Assembly (NCBI RefSeq): GCF_023221595.1
Contig: NZ_CP096563.1
Location: 4,707,001 to 4,771,000 of the forward strand
Source of the DNA: Rhodococcus qingshengii JCM 15477
GTDB taxonomy: Bacteria; Actinomycetota; Actinomycetes; Mycobacteriales; Mycobacteriaceae
DNA length: 64,000 bases
Direction of reading: 5' to 3'
Numbering within the stretch: position 1 is the stretch's first letter; the number at the start of each line of letters is the position of its first letter. The notes beneath the pieces are model-generated. The model did not search any database. It was given only the letters and a program-made list of their open reading frames with translations, and was not told the origin of the DNA. The position numbers and the translations under genes are program-made. Positions 9,077-17,327 of this stretch are shown in pieces.

Positions 9077-9097
9077 ACCGACAGTTTGGACTGAAGT

Positions 9098-9115
9098 GCT
9101 GAGATGCGGCTGAGA
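9098..9115 (-). promoter_or_regulatory. Putative MprA box upstream of mprA
   Basis: TCTCAGC-N4-TCTCAGC on the minus strand (plus strand GCTGAGA at 9098-9104 and 9109-9115), identical in layout to the site before htrA. It ends 22 bases before the mprA ATG, with TGTCGG between (9078-9083). This fits positive autoregulation of mprAB. Confidence 0.7.
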
Positions 9116-9146
9116 GGGTCCGATTCCGGCCTCCGGCGTGTCGCGG

Positions 9147-9758
9147 TCAGTCCCGGGTTCGCCTCGGCCCGGGCAGGCTCCAATGACGCCATAACGCAAG
9201 CAGTCTGAACACCGCGGCGAACGCTGTGCCGCACACCAGCGCGGCGTTGGTGGACAGTCCGGCTTGCGAGACTGTGACCACCAACGCAGCGCCGAGCAGT
9301 GCGGGAACCGCGTACAGGTCCTTGTGCAGGAGCAGTGGCACCTCGTTGACGAGAACGTCGCGGATCACGCCGCCGCCGATCGCCGCGGTCGCACCGATCA
9401 AGGTCGCCGCCAGCGAACTGGCGTTGTTGTCCAGCGCGATGACGGCGCCGGTGCTCGCGAACAAGCCCATCCCCAGTGCGTCGAGCGCCAGGATTTCACG
9501 ACGCAGTCGATTGAGCGGCTCGTGGAGGTAGAACACGGCGAGTGAGGTGGCGGCGGCCGTTCCGAAGTACGGCCAACTGCTCAGAGAGCTGGGCGGATGG
9601 ACGCCGAGGAGAACGTCGCGGACGATACCGCCGCCGATGCCGGTGAACACACCCACCGAGCACACCCCGAAGATGTCGAGTCGCTTGGTGACGCCCACCA
9701 GGGCACCCGAGGCCGCGAACGCCACGATGCCCACCAGTTCGAGGATCCTCAGCAGCAC
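9147..9758 (-). CDS. TRIC-type cation channel family protein (UPF0126)
   Basis: The 203-residue membrane protein carries two copies of the UPF0126/TRIC unit: GTKR-like [22 protein letters not shown] and, in the second half, [19 protein letters not shown] with GGGVIRDVL in each half. About seven membrane helices are expected. Prokaryotic relatives form trimeric K+-permeable channels, but the substrate here is inferred. GTG 9758 lies 18 bases after the rpmF stop, so it may be the last gene of the zinc-responsive mrf-rpmE2-rpmF transcript. Confidence 0.82.
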   Translation of the reverse strand: MLLRILELVGIVAFAASGALVGVTKRLDIFGVCSVGVFTGIGGGIVRDVLLGVHPPSSLSSWPYFGTAAATSLAVFYLHEPLNRLRREILALDALGMGLFASTGAVIALDNNASSLAATLIGATAAIGGGVIRDVLVNEVPLLLHKDLYAVPALLGAALVVTVSQAGLSTNAALVCGTAFAAVFRLLALWRHWSLPGPRRTRD

Positions 9759-9776
9759 CGGCCAAGGATCGCACGG

Positions 9777-9950
9777 TCAGATGCGGCTCGGGTCGATCAC
9801 CCCGAGTCGAACTGCTTTGACCAGTCGCCGAGGGACTCGGTGGGTCTGGCCGAAGGCTGTGACCTCGACCAGATCGGGCGCCGTCGCCTTCCACTGGGCA
9901 CGACGGCTGCGCGTGTTGGAACGGGACATCTTCCGCTTGGGAACGGCCAT
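9777..9950 (-). CDS. rpmF: 50S ribosomal protein L32, no zinc cysteines
   Basis: L32 of the large subunit, 57 residues, starting [20 protein letters not shown]. It has no cysteine, whereas zinc-binding L32 has a CxxC...C ribbon, so this is a zinc-independent form, as in mycobacteria. The start ATG 9950 shares its A with the L31 stop (TGATG), so the two are translationally coupled. In M. tuberculosis rpmF also lies close to mprA, so this gene may mark the ancestral locus onto which the rest of the zinc cluster was assembled. Confidence 0.93.
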   Translation of the reverse strand: MAVPKRKMSRSNTRSRRAQWKATAPDLVEVTAFGQTHRVPRRLVKAVRLGVIDPSRI

Positions 9951-10204
9951 CAGAGTGCCTTGCGCTTTCCGTAGCGCCGCTCGAACTTCTCGACGCGTCC
10001 GGCGGTGTCCATCACACGTTGCGCTCCGGTCCAGAACGGGTGAGAGTCGCTCGTGACGTCGACGACCAGCAGCGGGTACGTGCCACCATCTTCCCATTCG
10101 ACGGTGCGCTCACTCGTCACGGTCGATCGGGTCAGGAAGCTCTTGCCGGTGCTGGCGTCCTGGAAGACCACCGGGTGGTAGTCGGGGTGCATCTGCTTCT
10201 TCAT
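9950..10204 (-). CDS. rpmE2: 50S ribosomal protein L31 type B
   Basis: The 84-residue L31 paralogue starts [20 protein letters not shown] and contains SDSHPFWTG, the hallmark of type B (YkgM/RpmE2) proteins. It lacks the four cysteines of zinc-binding L31. Under zinc limitation such paralogues replace the zinc form in ribosomes and free zinc. Its ATG overlaps the end of the COG0523 gene by four bases and its stop overlaps rpmF, so the three genes form one tightly coupled operon. Confidence 0.95.
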   Translation of the reverse strand: MKKQMHPDYHPVVFQDASTGKSFLTRSTVTSERTVEWEDGGTYPLLVVDVTSDSHPFWTGAQRVMDTAGRVEKFERRYGKRKAL

Positions 10205-11454
10205 TCGTTTCCCTCTCGCGTTGATTCGGTTTCGGCATAAGGTGATTCGGATTCGTCACACGGGTCTTCGTGAAACTCGCCGAACGGGTCTTCCCACGTT
10301 GCCCACGACGCTTCGTCCGCCAATTCGTCGTCGGTGACCAAGGCGTGCTGCAGTGTTCGGTCGATCTCGAGCGGGTTCGCACCGCACGTCAGAACGACCA
10401 TCGAGGTGTCGCGATCACCGAAACGCTCGTCCCATTTCAGGGCCGCGAGTGCACGGCGTTCAGCTGGAACGCGGTCTCGTTCCTCCGGCGTCATCGCGGC
10501 AAGCCAGGTGTCCGCGCTGGCAACTCGCAGGCCACCGCCGGCCGATTCGAGCCAGAGCGCTTCACCCGGTTGCGTCGCCACCCAGACTCGTCCGCGGGAG
10601 TACACGACGCCTTCGAGCAGGACGTCGATCGCCTCGTGCAGACGACCGGGGTGGAACGGCCGGTTCGCGGTGAACTCGACGAGCATCACTCCGCCGTCGT
10701 CGTCGAGCGGCGGCTGGCGACGCAACAGCGGTGAGTGAGCGTCGGCCAGTTCACCGCGTCGCGCATCCGCAGGCACCTCGAGGAGCAGTGCCTCGATGTC
10801 GTCTCCCTCATCGAAGACGGGTACCCGTGGAGCGATGCGCGCGAGAACCGCGTTCAAGCGGGACCGCTGCCAGCCGTCGAGCGCATCGGACCCGCGTAGG
10901 ACGAGCGCGTCGGCGAAGTCGACCTGCCCGACGACGACCTGAGCCAGGGTGCGGTCGTCGTCGAGAGCTTCGTCGCCGGTGGCGTCTGCCAGCCAGGTCG
11001 CCGCGTCGATGCACGTCACGACGGCATCGACGCGGACGTCCCGCTGCGCCGGTCCGTCCAGTTGGCCGACGACGCCGGTCACGACGACGTGCTCGATCGC
11101 CCAGCACAGCGCCTCGGGCTCGAGTTGCCGGTCCAACAGCAACACGATCCGCTGCACCGAACTGTGCGAGTGAAGCCGGCGCAGGAGCGGCAGCAAGTCT
11201 TCGCGCAGGGTGCAGGAGACGCAGCCGTGCGCGAGCTCGAGGATCGTCTCGCGCTCGGACACAGCGCCGGCAGACCCGGCACTCCCGGTCATCGAGGTGA
11301 CCGTCCGCCGGACCACCCCTTCACGGACGTGGCTCAGGTCGTGGTGGACCAGAACAGTTCCGGTTCGCAGCAACGCTCGTGCGGTGTGTGGGGTGGATTC
11401 GCTCATGCCGGCGACCAGGACCAGCGGAGTCCTGCCGTCCAAGATCGTGTTCAC
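10201..11454 (-). CDS. COG0523 (CobW/YciC/Mrf-like) zinc-starvation protein with degenerate P-loop
   Basis: The 417-residue protein resembles the mycobacterial protein encoded by Rv0106 and the Mrf protein of zinc-starved mycobacteria, which recruits the hibernation factor Mpy to zinc-free ribosomes. Recognisable parts are [17 protein letters not shown] (the COG0523 Cys motif) at about 75-90 and the C-terminal CobW_C region ([21 protein letters not shown]). The Walker A place reads [16 protein letters not shown] instead of G-x-x-G-x-GKT, so GTP binding of the usual kind is doubtful. The acidic C-terminus is rich in Asp/Glu. It is the first gene of its operon and faces a Zur-like palindrome 17 bases upstream. 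Confidence 0.85.
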   Translation of the reverse strand: MNTILDGRTPLVLVAGMSESTPHTARALLRTGTVLVHHDLSHVREGVVRRTVTSMTGSAGSAGAVSERETILELAHGCVSCTLREDLLPLLRRLHSHSSVQRIVLLLDRQLEPEALCWAIEHVVVTGVVGQLDGPAQRDVRVDAVVTCIDAATWLADATGDEALDDDRTLAQVVVGQVDFADALVLRGSDALDGWQRSRLNAVLARIAPRVPVFDEGDDIEALLLEVPADARRGELADAHSPLLRRQPPLDDDGGVMLVEFTANRPFHPGRLHEAIDVLLEGVVYSRGRVWVATQPGEALWLESAGGGLRVASADTWLAAMTPEERDRVPAERRALAALKWDERFGDRDTSMVVLTCGANPLEIDRTLQHALVTDDELADEASWATWEDPFGEFHEDPCDESESPYAETESTREGNE

Positions 11455-11470
11455 AGCGGGCCTTTCTGGG

Positions 11471-11483
11471 AATGATTGTCATT
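11471..11483. promoter_or_regulatory. Zur-like operator 1 (mrf side)
   Basis: Palindromic AATGATTGTCATT, 17 bases from the mrf-like start. The same core recurs 54 bases away. It fits the A/T-rich ATGA...TCAT core of actinobacterial Zur boxes, and both flanking operons encode zinc-sparing ribosomal proteins. Confidence 0.75.
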
Positions 11484-11524
11484 ACCGAGGTTGAACGGTA
11501 CATTGATCTCACCGCATTGTCGAA

Positions 11525-11536
11525 AATGATTGTCAT
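11525..11536. promoter_or_regulatory. Zur-like operator 2 (rpmB side)
   Basis: AATGATTGTCAT with flanking GAA, 23 bases before the rpmB ATG. It is the same core as operator 1. Repression by zinc-loaded Zur at the two sites would silence both divergent operons together. Confidence 0.75.
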
Positions 11537-11558
11537 CTGCAAGTTGAAAGGAACACCC

Positions 11559-11795
11559 ATGTCGGCTCACTGCCAAGTGACCGGACGTGTGCCGGGGTTC
11601 GGAAAATCCGTCTCGCACTCTCACAAGCGTTCGAACCGTCGCTGGAACCCGAACATCCAGCGCAAGACCTACCTCCTGCCCAGCGAGGGGCGTCGCATCA
11701 CACTCACGCTCTCGACCAAGGGCATCAAGACGATCGACCGCGACGGCATCGAATCCGTCGTCGCCCGGATCCGCGCGCGCGGCGAGAAGGTCTGA
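11559..11795 (+). CDS. rpmB: 50S ribosomal protein L28, zinc-independent paralogue
   Basis: 78-residue L28. The start ATG 11559 follows AAAGGAA with good spacing and gives [20 protein letters not shown]. The usual N-terminal CxxC is reduced to a single Cys (C-Q-V-T) and the second pair is absent, so it should not bind zinc. The [10 protein letters not shown] core is intact. It is first in a four-gene operon rpmB-rpmG-rpsN-rpsR, the same set and order as the zinc-repressed 'C-minus' operon of mycobacteria. Confidence 0.93.
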   Translation: MSAHCQVTGRVPGFGKSVSHSHKRSNRRWNPNIQRKTYLLPSEGRRITLTLSTKGIKTIDRDGIESVVARIRARGEKV

Positions 11796-11799
11796 GCAG

Positions 11800-11964
11800 A
11801 TGGCACGCAACGAGATCCGCCCGATCGTGAAACTCAAGTCCACCGCGGGCACCGGGTACACGTACGTGACCCGCAAGAACCGTCGTAACGACCCCGATCG
11901 ACTCGTACTGAAGAAGTACGACCCGGTGCTGCGAAAGCACGTCGATTTCCGAGAAGAGAAGTAG
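11800..11964 (+). CDS. rpmG: 50S ribosomal protein L33, zinc-independent paralogue
   Basis: 54-residue L33 ([20 protein letters not shown]...FREEK). It has no cysteine, while zinc-type L33 has two CxxC pairs. The start is 4 bases after the rpmB stop and its own stop is 2 bases before rpsN, so translation of the operon is closely coupled. Confidence 0.95.
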   Translation: MARNEIRPIVKLKSTAGTGYTYVTRKNRRNDPDRLVLKKYDPVLRKHVDFREEK

Positions 11965-11966
11965 GC

Positions 11967-12272
11967 ATGGCCAAGAAGTCGAAGATCGCGAAGAACAACC
12001 AGCGACGGGTCGTCGTCGAGCGGTACGCGGAGCAGCGGTCCGCTCTCAAGGAGACGATCCGCTCCCCGAAAAGCTCGGCAGAGGAGCGCGCGAAGGCCCA
12101 AGCGACCCTGCAACGTCTACCACGCGACGCCAGTCCGGTACGATTGCGCAATCGAGACGCTGCGGATGGACGTCCGCGCGGCCACCTGCGGAAGTTCGGG
12201 CTCTCCCGGATTCGCGTGCGAGAAATGGCGCACCGTGGGGAACTGCCTGGCGTACACAAGTCGAGCTGGTAA
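11967..12272 (+). CDS. rpsN: 30S ribosomal protein S14, long zinc-independent form
   Basis: 101-residue S14 ([21 protein letters not shown] ... [24 protein letters not shown]). The long form without the CxxC...CxxC ribbon is the zinc-free replacement of the short zinc-binding S14. It lies third in the operon, 2 bases after rpmG. Confidence 0.95.
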   Translation: MAKKSKIAKNNQRRVVVERYAEQRSALKETIRSPKSSAEERAKAQATLQRLPRDASPVRLRNRDAADGRPRGHLRKFGLSRIRVREMAHRGELPGVHKSSW

Positions 12273-12281
12273 GGAAGTCGG

Positions 12282-12539
12282 ATGGCAGTCAAGCGTTCAC
12301 CGTCGAAGAAGCCACGCCCCGTAGAGGGTCGTAAGCCCAAGAAGAACCCGTTGTTCGCAGCGAAGATCACGCATGTCGATTACAAGGACATCAACTTGCT
12401 TCGCACGTTCATCTCGGACCGCGGCAAGATCCGCAGCCGTCGCGTCACGGGCCTGACCCCGCAGCAGCAGCGTCAGGTCGCCGTTGCAGTGAAGAACGCA
12501 CGCGAAATGGCGTTGCTCCCCTTCACCGCCGCCCGGTAG
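12282..12539 (+). CDS. rpsR: 30S ribosomal protein S18, zinc-independent paralogue
   Basis: 85-residue S18 ([13 protein letters not shown] ... [16 protein letters not shown]) with the conserved core [18 protein letters not shown]. It has none of the cysteines of zinc-type actinobacterial S18. It is the last gene of the operon and a Rho-independent terminator follows within 40 bases. Confidence 0.95.
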   Translation: MAVKRSPSKKPRPVEGRKPKKNPLFAAKITHVDYKDINLLRTFISDRGKIRSRRVTGLTPQQQRQVAVAVKNAREMALLPFTAAR

Positions 12540-12577
12540 TCATACGTGCTCGGTAGTCACACGTAGAAGTACCGAAG

Positions 12578-12611
12578 AGGTCGCGCAGTCACTCGACTGC
12601 GCGGCCTTTTT
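12578..12611 (+). terminator. Rho-independent terminator of the rpmB-rpsR operon
   Basis: Stem AGGTCGCGCAGTC with GACTGCGCGGCCT (one mismatch), a short loop, and TTTTT at 12607-12611. Confidence 0.9.
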
Positions 12612-12669
12612 GTTGCCCTGACTAAGATTTTCCCGAAGTCGTTCATTCCAGTCGAGAGGTGCCCGCAGC

Positions 12670-13608
12670 GTGTCGGGAGTTGTTGCGGGTTTCACCGTAA
12701 TTTTTGTTGTCATCGCGGTCGGGTATCTCCTCGGCCGTCTCGGCACCCTCGGTAGCCAAGGACAGTTCGTTCTCGGTCGACTCGTCTTCTTCGTCGCGAC
12801 GCCTGCCCTGCTGTTCACCACCCTCGCGTCGTCCGATCTTTCGGTGATCTTCTCGCCGACGCTCGCCGTTGCGTCGGCTACTGCCTTTGCCGTCGGCGCT
12901 CTGTACGTCGTCGTCGCAAAGATCTGGCTCAACCGGCCGCTACCCGAACTGACCATCGGCGCGCTGTCGGCTTCGTACGTGAATTCGGCCAACCTCGGAA
13001 TCCCGATCGCGGTGTTCGTGCTCGGCGATGCCACGTTCGTCGCGCCGCTCCTGCTCTTTCAGATCGTCGTGTACTCCCCGATCGCCTTGACGATCCTCGA
13101 TCTGACGGCCCTTCGCGGCGCGGATGCCGAGAAGCTCTCGTTGATCGACACCGTCACCGCCCCGTTCAAGAATCCGATCGTGCTCGCGGGCGCTGCGGGG
13201 TTGATCGTCGCGTTGATCGGTTGGGTACCGCCCCGGCCGCTGATGCAGCCTTTCGAATTGATCGGCGCGACGTCCGTACCCGGTGCGCTGTTGGCATTCG
13301 GGCTCTCGCTCTACGGCGTGCGGGTGCTGGAGAAGGGCTCGAGTCCACGCCGCGACGTCGCGCTGGCATCGACGCTCAAGATCGTGGTCCAACCTGTGCT
13401 GGCCTATCTGATGGCGCATTTCCTCCTCGGCATCGACGGTCATCAGTTGTTCGCCATCGTGGTCGTCTCGACGTTGCCGACGGCGCAGAACGTCTTCATC
13501 TATGCAAGCCGCTATCGGCGCGGAATGGTCCTCGCCCGAGACAGTGCCTTTGTCACCACTTTGGCGTCAATTCCCGCAATTGCGCTGGTCACAGCGCTAC
13601 TCGCTTGA
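12670..13608 (+). CDS. AEC-family (auxin efflux carrier-like) transporter
   Basis: The 312-residue integral membrane protein has about ten hydrophobic segments and family features such as YVNSANLGIPIAVFVLGD in the middle and STLPTAQNVFIYASRY near the C-terminus, typical of Mem_trans/AEC permeases. Bacterial members move organic acids such as malonate or malate; the substrate here cannot be inferred. GTG 12670 is chosen because the protein then starts directly before TM1. The downstream lipoprotein gene is only 20 bases away and may be co-transcribed. Confidence 0.85.
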   Translation: MSGVVAGFTVIFVVIAVGYLLGRLGTLGSQGQFVLGRLVFFVATPALLFTTLASSDLSVIFSPTLAVASATAFAVGALYVVVAKIWLNRPLPELTIGALSASYVNSANLGIPIAVFVLGDATFVAPLLLFQIVVYSPIALTILDLTALRGADAEKLSLIDTVTAPFKNPIVLAGAAGLIVALIGWVPPRPLMQPFELIGATSVPGALLAFGLSLYGVRVLEKGSSPRRDVALASTLKIVVQPVLAYLMAHFLLGIDGHQLFAIVVVSTLPTAQNVFIYASRYRRGMVLARDSAFVTTLASIPAIALVTALLA

Positions 13609-13627
13609 GCAGGGTTACGGTGGATTC

Positions 13628-14092
13628 ATGCGTGTACTAACCCTCGCCGTTCTGGCCTGCCTTGCTGTGGCCGGATGCTCCGTCGGGGCCCAGACCACGG
13701 GGCCGGTTGCCGCACCGAATCCGATGGCGGCCAACGAAGCAAGTCCCGCCGACTGGTCGCTCGGAACCCCCGTTCCCGACGAGGTCGACGACAGCGAGAT
13801 GGGCACGGAGTTCGACAGCCGCACCGACATCGTGGGTGCGACGGCCACCATGTTCGAATCGTGGTCCGAGGTCGACGATCACACGGTGGCAGTCCACTTC
13901 GTGACCGGTACTCCGGAGTGCTACGGCGCGTACGCAACCGTCGAAGAGACTGATACGACGGTGATCGTCACGCTCCGAACCGGAGCATTGCCGGAGGCCG
14001 CGGACAAGATGTGCATCTTGGTTGCCGTGTTCGGCAGCCTGGACGTTCCGCTGAGCCGACCGCTCGGCGATCGCCACGTCGTCAACGGCTAG
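13628..14092 (+). CDS. Small secreted lipoprotein, function unknown
   Basis: 154 residues from ATG 13628. The N-terminus is a lipoprotein signal peptide (MRVLTLAVLACLAVAGCS) with lipobox cysteine Cys17. The mature part is acidic and contains FDSRTDIVGATATMFESWSEV and two further cysteines (PECYG and MCILV) that could form a disulfide. I do not recognise a named family. It follows the AEC transporter by 20 bases on the same strand. The upstream in-frame ATG at 13502 lies inside the transporter gene and is rejected. Confidence 0.75.
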   Translation: MRVLTLAVLACLAVAGCSVGAQTTGPVAAPNPMAANEASPADWSLGTPVPDEVDDSEMGTEFDSRTDIVGATATMFESWSEVDDHTVAVHFVTGTPECYGAYATVEETDTTVIVTLRTGALPEAADKMCILVAVFGSLDVPLSRPLGDRHVVNG

Positions 14093-14244
14093 CCGCGCCT
14101 AAACGGCACAAGATCACCGATCGAACACTCCGTTTCGTCAGGTGTGGTGTGCGTCTCCTCGGGACAGACTGAAAACCGACACCCGTTCACTCGCTCGTCG
14201 GCATCTTTCGACTCGAGCGGTGCTCAACATGAAGGAGCTCGCAA

Positions 14245-15606
14245 GTGCCTACTCTCCAGAGAGACGTTGCAATCGTCGGCGCCGGCCCCTCTGGCCTGGC
14301 AGCTGCAACCGCGCTGCGCAAGGCCGGTTTGACCGTCGCTGTGATCGAAGCGCGCGACCGCGTCGGCGGCCGCACGTGGACCGACACCATCGACGGAGCA
14401 GTTCTGGAAATCGGCGGCCAGTGGGTCTCCCCCGACCAGACCGCGCTGATCTCCTTGCTCGACGAACTCGGCCTGAAAACTTTCGAGCGCTACCGCGAGG
14501 GCGAGTCCGTCTACATCTCGTCGGCAGGTGAGCGGACGCAGTACACGGGCGATTCCTTCCCCACGAACGACACCACGAAGAAGGAGATGGACCGTCTCAT
14601 CGACGAGATGGACGATCTCGCAGCGCAGATCGGCGCCGAGGAACCGTGGGCACATCCCCTCGCCCGCGATCTCGACACAGTCTCCTTCAAGCAGTGGCTG
14701 ATCAATCAGTCCGACGACGCCGAGGCACGTGACAACATCGGTCTCTTCATCGCCGGTGGCATGCTCACCAAGCCCGCCCACTCGTTCTCTGCCCTGCAGG
14801 CCGTACTCATGGCCGCTTCCGCAGGCTCGTTCTCCCATCTCGTCGACGAGGACTTCATCCTCGACAAGCGAGTGATCGGCGGAATGCAGCAGGTATCGAT
14901 CCGCATGGCAGAGGCCCTCGGCGACGACGTCTTCCTCAACGCACCCGTGCGTACGGTGCAGTGGAACGAATCCGGTGCAACGGTGTTGGCGGACGGCGAT
15001 GTTCGCGTCGAGGCAAGCCGAGTGATCCTGGCCGTACCGCCCAACCTCTACTCCCGGATCTCGTACGATCCCCCGCTGCCGCGTCGTCAGCACCAGATGC
15101 ACCAGCACCAGTCCCTCGGCCTCGTCATCAAGGTTCACGCGGTGTACGAGACGCCTTTCTGGCGCGAAGACGGCCTCTCCGGCACCGGCTTCGGCGCGTC
15201 CGAGGTAGTGCAGGAGGTGTACGACAACACCAACCACGAGGACGATCGCGGCACCCTGGTCGCTTTCGTCTCCGACGAGAAGGCCGACGCGATGTTCGAG
15301 CTTTCCGTCGAGGAGCGTAAGGCCACGATTCTGGCCTCACTTGCCCGCTATCTCGGCCCGAAGGCCGAAGAGCCGGTTGTGTACTACGAATCCGACTGGG
15401 GCTCGGAGGAATGGACCCGCGGTGCGTACGCAGCGAGCTTCGACCTCGGAGGCCTGCACCGCTACGGCGCGGATTCCCGCACGCCCGTCGGCCCGATTCA
15501 CTTCTCGTGCTCCGACATTGCGGCCGAGGGGTACCAGCACGTCGACGGTGCCGTTCGGATGGGTCAGCGAACCGCAGCCGACATCATCGCTCGCAGCAAG
15601 GCCTGA
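14245..15606 (+). CDS. puo: Putrescine oxidase (FAD amine oxidase)
   Basis: Oxidises putrescine with O2 to 4-aminobutanal, ammonia and H2O2. The 453-residue sequence has the Rossmann motif DVAIVGAGPSGLAAATAL, the RVGGRTWT and GGQWVSP FAD segments, and a C-terminal FAD motif (EGYQHVDGAVRMGQRTA). It closely matches what I recall of the structurally characterised R. erythropolis enzyme. The position where monoamine oxidases carry the FAD-linking Cys is Ala394 (WTRGAYAASF), in line with non-covalent FAD. The start is GTG 14245 after AAGGAG. It converges on the pucR regulator and belongs with the aldehyde dehydrogenase and permease to the right. Confidence 0.95.
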   Translation: MPTLQRDVAIVGAGPSGLAAATALRKAGLTVAVIEARDRVGGRTWTDTIDGAVLEIGGQWVSPDQTALISLLDELGLKTFERYREGESVYISSAGERTQYTGDSFPTNDTTKKEMDRLIDEMDDLAAQIGAEEPWAHPLARDLDTVSFKQWLINQSDDAEARDNIGLFIAGGMLTKPAHSFSALQAVLMAASAGSFSHLVDEDFILDKRVIGGMQQVSIRMAEALGDDVFLNAPVRTVQWNESGATVLADGDVRVEASRVILAVPPNLYSRISYDPPLPRRQHQMHQHQSLGLVIKVHAVYETPFWREDGLSGTGFGASEVVQEVYDNTNHEDDRGTLVAFVSDEKADAMFELSVEERKATILASLARYLGPKAEEPVVYYESDWGSEEWTRGAYAASFDLGGLHRYGADSRTPVGPIHFSCSDIAAEGYQHVDGAVRMGQRTAADIIARSKA

Positions 15607-15622
15607 CGGCCGCTTTGCCAAG

Positions 15623-15668
15623 TCTCGATCATTGCCCGGCAGTCACGATTGCCGGGCAATGATCGAGA
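15623..15668. terminator. Bidirectional hairpin between puo and pucR, overlapping the pucR end
   Basis: Perfect 19-bp arms (TCTCGATCATTGCCCGGCA at 15623-15641 and complement at 15650-15668) with an 8-base loop. The right arm is the coding sequence for the last residues of the PucR protein, and its stop codon (15643-15645) falls in the loop. The hairpin can serve both convergent genes. Confidence 0.8.
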
Positions 15669-17160
15669 GCAGTAGTTCCGCCCGAACCCTGGCCACTTCC
15701 AGCCGACAGTCGATTAGGCTCTCCACCTTCGCCATTCGGCTTCGCAGCGTGTGCCGGTGGACGCCCATCGTGATGGCGGCCGCTTCCCAGTGTCCGTTGG
15801 CCTCGAGAAATGCCCGCAGCGACGCCAGCAGTTCGGTGCCGTTGTCACGGTCGTAGTCCTCGATCGGTGTGATCATCGTTTCCGCCAGCGTGTTGAGCAC
15901 TTCACGCGTCGAATCGAAAGACAGCAGCACACTTCCGGTCAGCGCCGCGAATTCCAAAGGTTCGCCACCGATTTCCGCCGCCGACGCACACAGCTGGGAC
16001 TGTTCGACGGCGACCGCCAGCGCAGCGACCACCCGTCGCGCGCTCAAGCCGACACGAAGCGCGCGAAGATCCGACCTCGATACCCCGCCGAGCAACTCTC
16101 GGGCGAACTCGACGTCGTCGGTTCCACGCAGCAGCACCGTGACGCGAGTGTCGTTGATCCGCGAGAACAACTGCCGCCCTGCCTTGTTCATGAACTCGGC
16201 AATCTCGGCTCCGAGGCGTCCCGCTACGTCGGACGTGTCGGCAAGAACTGTCAATCCTCGGATCATTCCCTCGCCGTCGGCGGCCTGCCTGATCTGTTGC
16301 CATGCCGGCGCCGGGTCGCGATCCTCGGTGAGCAGCAGCCCGAGGGCGTGCGAATTCAACTGATCCTGAGTAGCACGCAGGCGCGCAGGTTTCTCGAAGT
16401 CCAACGCCAACAACGAGTTCGCGTGACCGAGCAGTATCTGATCGACGTAGCTGAGCGCCGAAGCACTGATCACCGCCAGGTATCCGTACGGCGTTCGCCC
16501 GACGCTGATCTGCTGCACCGCGATCGACGCTCCAGACCTTGCGAGCGTCACGCTACTGGAGGCACCGCCACCGAGAGTTGCTCGCAGTTCGTCGATCACG
16601 TCGTCCGTCGGCAGTTGAGGTGAGCTCTCGAGAACTCTTCCGGCGACGTCGAGAAGAAGCACCGTCGCCGAGGTTGCGATCGCCAGTTCACGCACGGTTG
16701 CGGCAGTTCCGCCGGAAATGACGGCACGCGTCATCCGCGGTTGCGCCCGCGACGCCCGGAGGACAGCTTCGTATTCCTGCTCTGCCAACCGGCTCATTAC
16801 GCGCTTGACGACGGCAGCAAAAGGCGTCGGCAACGGCACCTCGATGAGCGGGAGTCCGATCTCGTCGGCGACAGCCACCAGATCGGCCGGAACCTCGGGA
16901 TACGAGAGTCCGGTCCCGAACCCGACCGCCGCCACACCTGCCGCGTCGAGCATTCGGAGATAACGGCCGCGCTTTTGCTGAGTGGACGGCAATCGGATGC
17001 CGGTGGTGAGGATGAATTCGCCGCCGGTCAACCATCGGAAAGGGTCGAGCAACTCCGTGGCGTGCGCAAATGTGATTTCGCGACCGACGCCCTGGGCGCC
17101 GCCTTTGAGTTCCAGCGCGAGGTCCGGCTGCGCCAACATCCACCGCACAGCGATCGTCAT
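15643..17160 (-). CDS. PucR-family transcriptional regulator of the polyamine cluster
   Basis: The 505-residue regulator has an N-terminal PucR ligand domain (MTIAVRWMLAQPDLALELKGG, then GEFILTTG), a middle GGDEF-like region and a C-terminal PucR helix-turn-helix (LEANGHWEAAAITMGVHRHTLRSRMAKVE). This family controls purine, GABA or polyamine catabolism in actinobacteria. It is divergent from the aldehyde dehydrogenase gene and converges on putrescine oxidase, so both are likely targets. I chose ATG 17160, where the PucR domain starts; the longer in-frame ATG at 17286 would occupy most of the promoter gap. Confidence 0.85.
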   Translation of the reverse strand: MTIAVRWMLAQPDLALELKGGAQGVGREITFAHATELLDPFRWLTGGEFILTTGIRLPSTQQKRGRYLRMLDAAGVAAVGFGTGLSYPEVPADLVAVADEIGLPLIEVPLPTPFAAVVKRVMSRLAEQEYEAVLRASRAQPRMTRAVISGGTAATVRELAIATSATVLLLDVAGRVLESSPQLPTDDVIDELRATLGGGASSSVTLARSGASIAVQQISVGRTPYGYLAVISASALSYVDQILLGHANSLLALDFEKPARLRATQDQLNSHALGLLLTEDRDPAPAWQQIRQAADGEGMIRGLTVLADTSDVAGRLGAEIAEFMNKAGRQLFSRINDTRVTVLLRGTDDVEFARELLGGVSRSDLRALRVGLSARRVVAALAVAVEQSQLCASAAEIGGEPLEFAALTGSVLLSFDSTREVLNTLAETMITPIEDYDRDNGTELLASLRAFLEANGHWEAAAITMGVHRHTLRSRMAKVESLIDCRLEVARVRAELLLSIIARQS

Positions 17161-17227
17161 GGGCTGGACTGTACAACTCGGCGCGTCGGGGATCAAAGAT
17201 TTCACCTTTTTGGCAGCTGCCTTTACT

Positions 17228-17253
17228 TGTGAGTCAGCGCACACTTGCTCACA
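17228..17253. promoter_or_regulatory. Weak inverted repeat in the pucR-aldehyde dehydrogenase promoter gap
   Basis: TGTGAG at 17228-17233 and CTCACA at 17248-17253 form a dyad with a 14-base spacer inside the 167-base divergent promoter region. It is a candidate PucR site, but the arms are short and no second copy was found. Confidence 0.3.
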
Positions 17254-17327
17254 CACGCCCCAAAGTGCGAGTTCCGTGCTGATCACCTCGGCCGGAACTC
17301 GTTCGACCTCGAGAGGAACCGGTACCG

